From Alcanivorax sp. 1008 (GTDB lineage: Bacteria; Pseudomonadota; Gammaproteobacteria; Pseudomonadales; Alcanivoracaceae), in contig NZ_JAFMPS010000001.1 of assembly GCF_020667895.1 (NCBI RefSeq), positions 248,001-312,000 on the forward strand: 64,000 bases of DNA, given 5' to 3'. A program made the position numbers and the translations under genes. The notes below the pieces were generated by a model. It ran no database searches and had not been told where the DNA came from. It saw nothing but the letters and a program-made list of their open reading frames with translations. The first letter of the stretch is position 1. Every line of letters begins with the position of its first letter. This document shows positions 60,162 through 64,000 of the stretch, one piece after another.

Positions 60162-63154
60162 TCACTTTCCTGCTTGCCCGGCAACGTTTGCTGGGACTGG
60201 TGGTGGGCATGCTGACGTTGGTTGGTGTGGCGGCCTACTTCAACATGGCCCGTCAGGAAGATCCAAGTTTTCCCTATCGCGCCGGTCTGATTTCCGTGCA
60301 GTATCCTGGCGCCACCGCTGAGGCAGTGGAACGTTTGGTGTTGCGGCCGCTGGAAGAAGAGCTGCTGCAAGTGGAGGAGGTCGACTTTGTCAAAAGCACC
60401 GCCCGTAATGGTGTTGCTATTGTCAATGTGCTCCAGCATCAAGAGATCTATGCCACCACACCTGCGTGGGATCGAGTACGTCAGGCAATGCAGCGGGCCA
60501 GACTGAAGTTCCCCGACGGCGTTGGCCAGATGGCTCTGGACGATCGTCTGATTGATACCCCGGTGGTGGTTTTGGCCTTGCGTGGCGCACCGTCCGCACT
60601 GGAGTTATCCAAAGCGGCGGAGCGCCTTAAAGATGCGCTAATGGGACTGCCATCGCTATCGCGCATCGATATTGAGGCTCAGGCAGATGAACAGATTACC
60701 CTGGCCATTGATGATGCGGCGTTGAGCCGTATCGGTTTGACGCCTCAACAGGTGGCGCAACTTGTCAGCGGTCGCAATCAGGTGATTCCCGGGGGCTTTG
60801 TGGTCGCGGGTGGCAAGCGTCTGGCAGTGCTGAGTAATAGTGAGTTTGTCAGCCTGGATGATCTGCGTCGCACTCAGGTTCCGTTGCCGGATGGCAGCTT
60901 TGTTCCGCTGGCGGCGATTGCGGATATCTGGCGCGGACCGCTGGAACCGGCCCAGTCCGAGGCCTGGTATGACGGCGAGCGTGTAGTGCTGCTAAGTATC
61001 TATGCCAGCCGAGGACAGGTTGATGCCATAGATTTCGGCGCCTCATTACGTGACCGTCTGGATGTGTTGGCGCCGCAGTTTGCTCCGCTGCAAATAGAAG
61101 AAATGTTTTTCCAGCCGGATCAGGTTGCGGCACGGCTACATGATCTGGAAGGCAGTTTGTTGATCAGTATGCTGATCATTGTCGCCGTGGTGTTTTATGG
61201 CATGGGTTTGCGCACCGGTTTGTTGGTGGCCACCATGCTGCCCGTGGTTGCATTGATCACACTGGGAATCTACAACCTTGGCGGCGGCATCCTCCATCAG
61301 GTGGCGGTGATTGGTTTGGTTATTTCCCTGGGTATCCTGATTGATAATGGCATTGTCATGGTGGAGAACATGCAGGTCCGGCTGGCCGAAGGCGCCAAGC
61401 CAGGCGCTGCGGTAGCCGGCGCGGTGCGCGAGCTGATCGGCCCGTTGGGAGCGTCCACTGCAACTACGCTGGCGGCGTTTACCCCATTGCTATTATCCAA
61501 GGGCGGCACCGGTGATTTCACCCGCGGCATTCCGGTGATGATCATGCTGGCGCTAACCGTCAGCTTCTTTCTTTCGGTAACTCTGGCACCCTTGCTTGCG
61601 GCCCGTTTTATCAAACCGGGCAGCAGTGAGCGCGGTGCCGCCTTGGGTAAGTTGGGAGATCGATTGGCGGCCATTGCCACCGGTAATCCGCGTCGTATTC
61701 TCAAGCTTGGCGGCTTGATGGTGTTGGTCAGCTTTTTGATGATTCCGTTTATGTCGGTGCAGTTCTTTCCCAACGCCGACCGGCCATTGGTGATCCTTGA
61801 TCTGTTGCTGCCAGAAGGTACCGATCAGGTGGAAACCGCTCTGGTGGCCGAATCATTGGAGCGAGCAGTGCGCGAACGTGAAGATGTTGAGCATGTGCAT
61901 CGCTTTATCGGTTTTAGTGGGCCAACCTTTTTCTACAACTTGTTGGTCAACCCGCAGGCTCCTAATCGCGCCCGTCTGGTGTTGCTGGCTGAGGATCTTC
62001 CGGCGACCCGTGAAGTGATGGCCTTTGCTCGCTTGCATGTGGCGCAGAACCTGCCTGAGGTGGTACTTGCGGCCAGTGTGCTTGGCCAGGGGCCGCCCCG
62101 AGATGCACCGGTGGAGGTGCGGGTTTATCACCCGGATGACAGCCAGCGGCTGGTGGCTGCGGAGCATATATTCCGTATTTTGCGACAGGTTCCGGGTGCC
62201 GTGGATGTGCGACACACCATTGATCAGGGAACGCCGGCAGTGCGAGTGGAAGTGGATGATGCCGTGGCACAGCGTTCCGGTTTAACTCGTGCGGATGTGG
62301 CTCGTACCCTGTTTGGCCAAAGCTATGGCATGACCGCCGAGCAGTACCGACAGGAGCGGGATCCGATGCCTATCGTACTGCGCTCTGTTGAGGGCACCAG
62401 CTTGCCCTTGTCGCGCTTACTGTCGATCAACATCTATCCGCAGCAGGGCGAGCCGGTGCCGCTGATGCAGGTTGCCCGGGTGTATGCAGACTGGGAGCCC
62501 GCATCGGTCAATCGTCGCAACGGCGAGCGCATCTATACCATTTCCGCCAACTTGAAGGATGGCTATAGCTTTAGCCAGATTCTGGCCGGGCTGGAGAAGG
62601 TGCTGGCAGATGAACCCTTGCCGGCAGATACCCGAATTGAATACGGCGGAGACAGTCAGGGTAGTGGTGATGCCAATGAGGCACTGGCTACATCGGCCCC
62701 GATTGGTGTGTTGCTGCTGTTCTTTCTGGTGTGGCAGTTCAACTCTTACCGCCGCGTTGCCATTGTTCTACTGACCGTGCCGATGGCGGCTGTGGGCATC
62801 ATCCCCGGATTGGTGCTGTCTGGTTCCCCGTTCGGCTTTATGTCGTTGTTGGGGGTGGTGGCATTGGTGGGTATTGTGGTGAATAACGCTATTGTCCTGA
62901 TTGACGTGATCGACCAGCAGCTGGCAGCGGGAAACAATAATCGCGATGCTGTTTACTATGCCGTTGCTCGCAGGACCCGCCCCATTCTGTTGACCACTGG
63001 AACCACGGTGGCAGGATTGTTGCCGCTGGCCTTTACAAGTTCCACCTTGTGGCCACCCATGGCCTGGGCGATTATCTCAGGGCTACTGGCTTCAACGGTG
63101 CTGACTTTACTGCTGGTGCCAGCGCTGTGCCTGCTATGGCTGAAACGTAGTTAA
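60158..63154 (+). CDS. RND-family efflux transporter
   Basis: A 998-residue RND pump with twelve helices and two large periplasmic loops, the AcrB layout. The proton-relay region reads LGILIDNGIVMVEN, with aspartate followed by asparagine where AcrB has two aspartates. The mirror motif in the second half is GIVVNNAIVLIDVID. The translation start GTG overlaps the adaptor stop by GTGA. No outer-membrane gene follows; TolC at 21.4 kb could serve. The substrate is unknown; pumps of this subgroup with TetR control export solvents, drugs or fatty acids. Confidence 0.94.
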   Translation: MITFLLARQRLLGLVVGMLTLVGVAAYFNMARQEDPSFPYRAGLISVQYPGATAEAVERLVLRPLEEELLQVEEVDFVKSTARNGVAIVNVLQHQEIYATTPAWDRVRQAMQRARLKFPDGVGQMALDDRLIDTPVVVLALRGAPSALELSKAAERLKDALMGLPSLSRIDIEAQADEQITLAIDDAALSRIGLTPQQVAQLVSGRNQVIPGGFVVAGGKRLAVLSNSEFVSLDDLRRTQVPLPDGSFVPLAAIADIWRGPLEPAQSEAWYDGERVVLLSIYASRGQVDAIDFGASLRDRLDVLAPQFAPLQIEEMFFQPDQVAARLHDLEGSLLISMLIIVAVVFYGMGLRTGLLVATMLPVVALITLGIYNLGGGILHQVAVIGLVISLGILIDNGIVMVENMQVRLAEGAKPGAAVAGAVRELIGPLGASTATTLAAFTPLLLSKGGTGDFTRGIPVMIMLALTVSFFLSVTLAPLLAARFIKPGSSERGAALGKLGDRLAAIATGNPRRILKLGGLMVLVSFLMIPFMSVQFFPNADRPLVILDLLLPEGTDQVETALVAESLERAVREREDVEHVHRFIGFSGPTFFYNLLVNPQAPNRARLVLLAEDLPATREVMAFARLHVAQNLPEVVLAASVLGQGPPRDAPVEVRVYHPDDSQRLVAAEHIFRILRQVPGAVDVRHTIDQGTPAVRVEVDDAVAQRSGLTRADVARTLFGQSYGMTAEQYRQERDPMPIVLRSVEGTSLPLSRLLSINIYPQQGEPVPLMQVARVYADWEPASVNRRNGERIYTISANLKDGYSFSQILAGLEKVLADEPLPADTRIEYGGDSQGSGDANEALATSAPIGVLLLFFLVWQFNSYRRVAIVLLTVPMAAVGIIPGLVLSGSPFGFMSLLGVVALVGIVVNNAIVLIDVIDQQLAAGNNNRDAVYYAVARRTRPILLTTGTTVAGLLPLAFTSSTLWPPMAWAIISGLLASTVLTLLLVPALCLLWLKRS

Positions 63155-63180
63155 AAAAGAATAATTTCGGGAGACTGGCG

Positions 63181-63990
63181 ATGTACCGAAAGATCCGCGC
63201 TACATGTTTGCTGGCAAGCATGCTGCTGACCTCGTGTCTGGTTTGGGCAGATCAGCCTGAAACTGGTGATCGCCCGGAGCCGGAATGGAAGCTGGTCACG
63301 GATAAACATGGAGTGCAGGTCTATTGGTTAAACCATGAAGAGTCACGCCTTAAAACTTTTCGTGGGGTGACCAGAATCACCGAGACCGACGAGTACTCTA
63401 TCGCGGCCATATTTGATGACTACGAAGCCTTTCCTCGCTGGCTACATTTCTCGGATCAAGTGGTTGAGGTTGGTCGAGACAGCCCGGTACATCGTTACAT
63501 GCGAATTACCACTCATCTGCCTTGGCCGTTGAAGAATCGAGACGCAGTAGTCGAGGCCCGCATGGTGCAGGTCCTTACCGAAGAAGAAGAGTCATTCATC
63601 ATTCATGTAACCAATCAGCCGACTATGCTGCCGGAGGATGAGGATTATATTCGCGTGCCAGAAATGGAGGCCGTGCTGAAACTGTCTCGTCTAGGAAATG
63701 ATGAAGTAGAGGTGATGTTTCAGGTGGTCTCGGATCCCGGTGGCTATGTTCCAGCCTGGGCAATTAACCTGCTGGCCAGAGATATCCCCTTGTTTACTCT
63801 GCAAAAGTTGGCGCGAATGATGCGTCGAGATGAATATCGGCATCAGTATCTTGATTATGTGGAAGTCCGTGGCCCGGGGCGTCCTGTCGAACTGGCGCCA
63901 GCCCGTAGTTATATTTATGGCTATCCTCCTGCTTTACCGTTTCCGGAAGGCATTCCACTTGATCAGGTAAACCCGCCACTGCGCCCCTGA
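63181..63990 (+). CDS. START-domain lipid-transfer-like protein
   Basis: A 269-residue exported protein with a signal peptide (CLLASMLLTSCLVWA) and a START domain from about 35 to 225: WKLVTDKHGVQVYWLNHEES and HLPWPLKNRDAVVEARMVQV are typical. START domains bind sterols, phospholipids or other hydrophobic molecules. It begins 27 bases behind the RND gene with GGGAG upstream and could be co-transcribed with it. A cysteine at position 20 is not in a good lipobox. The ligand is unknown. Confidence 0.88.
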   Translation: MYRKIRATCLLASMLLTSCLVWADQPETGDRPEPEWKLVTDKHGVQVYWLNHEESRLKTFRGVTRITETDEYSIAAIFDDYEAFPRWLHFSDQVVEVGRDSPVHRYMRITTHLPWPLKNRDAVVEARMVQVLTEEEESFIIHVTNQPTMLPEDEDYIRVPEMEAVLKLSRLGNDEVEVMFQVVSDPGGYVPAWAINLLARDIPLFTLQKLARMMRRDEYRHQYLDYVEVRGPGRPVELAPARSYIYGYPPALPFPEGIPLDQVNPPLRP

Positions 63991-64000
63991 TCAAGCAGAT

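Overview
The window looks like a stretch of chromosome from a free-living Gammaproteobacterium, most plausibly a marine member of the Alcanivoracaceae or a relative within Oceanospirillales/Pseudomonadales. The reasons are the moderately GC-rich and even base composition, the pseudomonad-like order xerD-dsbC-hom-thrC, the LysR gene divergent from fpr, an Fe-S type APS reductase, several membrane-bound GGDEF proteins, and many genes for lipid and acyl-CoA metabolism. Genus assignment is inference. Genes are densely packed on both strands, many with ATGA-type overlaps. I see no prophage, insertion sequence, CRISPR array or integrase other than XerD, and no stretch above 300 bases without a gene.

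1-8.0 kb: a SRPBCC protein overlaps an mtfA gene broken by an in-frame TGA. Next come an MpaB-type haem oxygenase, an ABC1/UbiB kinase, a small DNA-binding/zinc-ribbon protein whose gene and the kinase gene share an identical 9-bp palindrome (TGTAGTACA) upstream, an Atm1-type ABC exporter, and pyrC. 8.0-18.4 kb: pbpG, a diguanylate cyclase, the xerD-dsbC-hom-thrC cluster (ThrC carries an odd cysteine-rich insert), a serine hydrolase, an Mpo1-like membrane protein, a thiolase and sodB. 18.4-27 kb: small envelope proteins, two consecutive membrane-anchored coiled-coil proteins, tRNA-Leu(UAG), a TolC-family protein, a DUF1289 protein, a lipoprotein, a thioesterase, a short-chain dehydrogenase, an 86-residue unknown and dinB.

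27-38 kb: an FAD monooxygenase, a trypsin-like protease with a sorting-type C-terminal tail, a membrane GGDEF protein that lost its active site but kept the inhibitory c-di-GMP site, then a divergent lipid-modification cluster (chalcone-isomerase-like and NTF2-like proteins against DUF2878, DUF1295 and a cyclopropane-fatty-acid-synthase-type methyltransferase). A histidine kinase and a response regulator are encoded convergently, followed by another diguanylate cyclase. 38-47 kb: a CsdA-like RNA helicase, an unknown 336-residue protein, a fatty acid desaturase, an overlapping pair made of a secreted sphingomyelinase-type phosphodiesterase and a lipase-foldase (Lif) homologue, a nitroreductase, and the finR/fpr pair. 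47-64 kb: a DUF1631 protein with a PilZ protein, cysH, a 7TMR-DISM diguanylate cyclase with a consensus CRP/Vfr site upstream, an acyltransferase-thioesterase pair, an ABC-2 exporter, an aldehyde dehydrogenase, a TetR-controlled RND pump and a START-domain protein.

Two themes recur: membrane-lipid and fatty-acid chemistry, and c-di-GMP signalling (three apparently active cyclases, one degenerate GGDEF receptor candidate, one PilZ protein). The most unusual item is the sphingomyelinase/Lif pair at 42213-44542, because Lif foldases are known as partners of true lipases.
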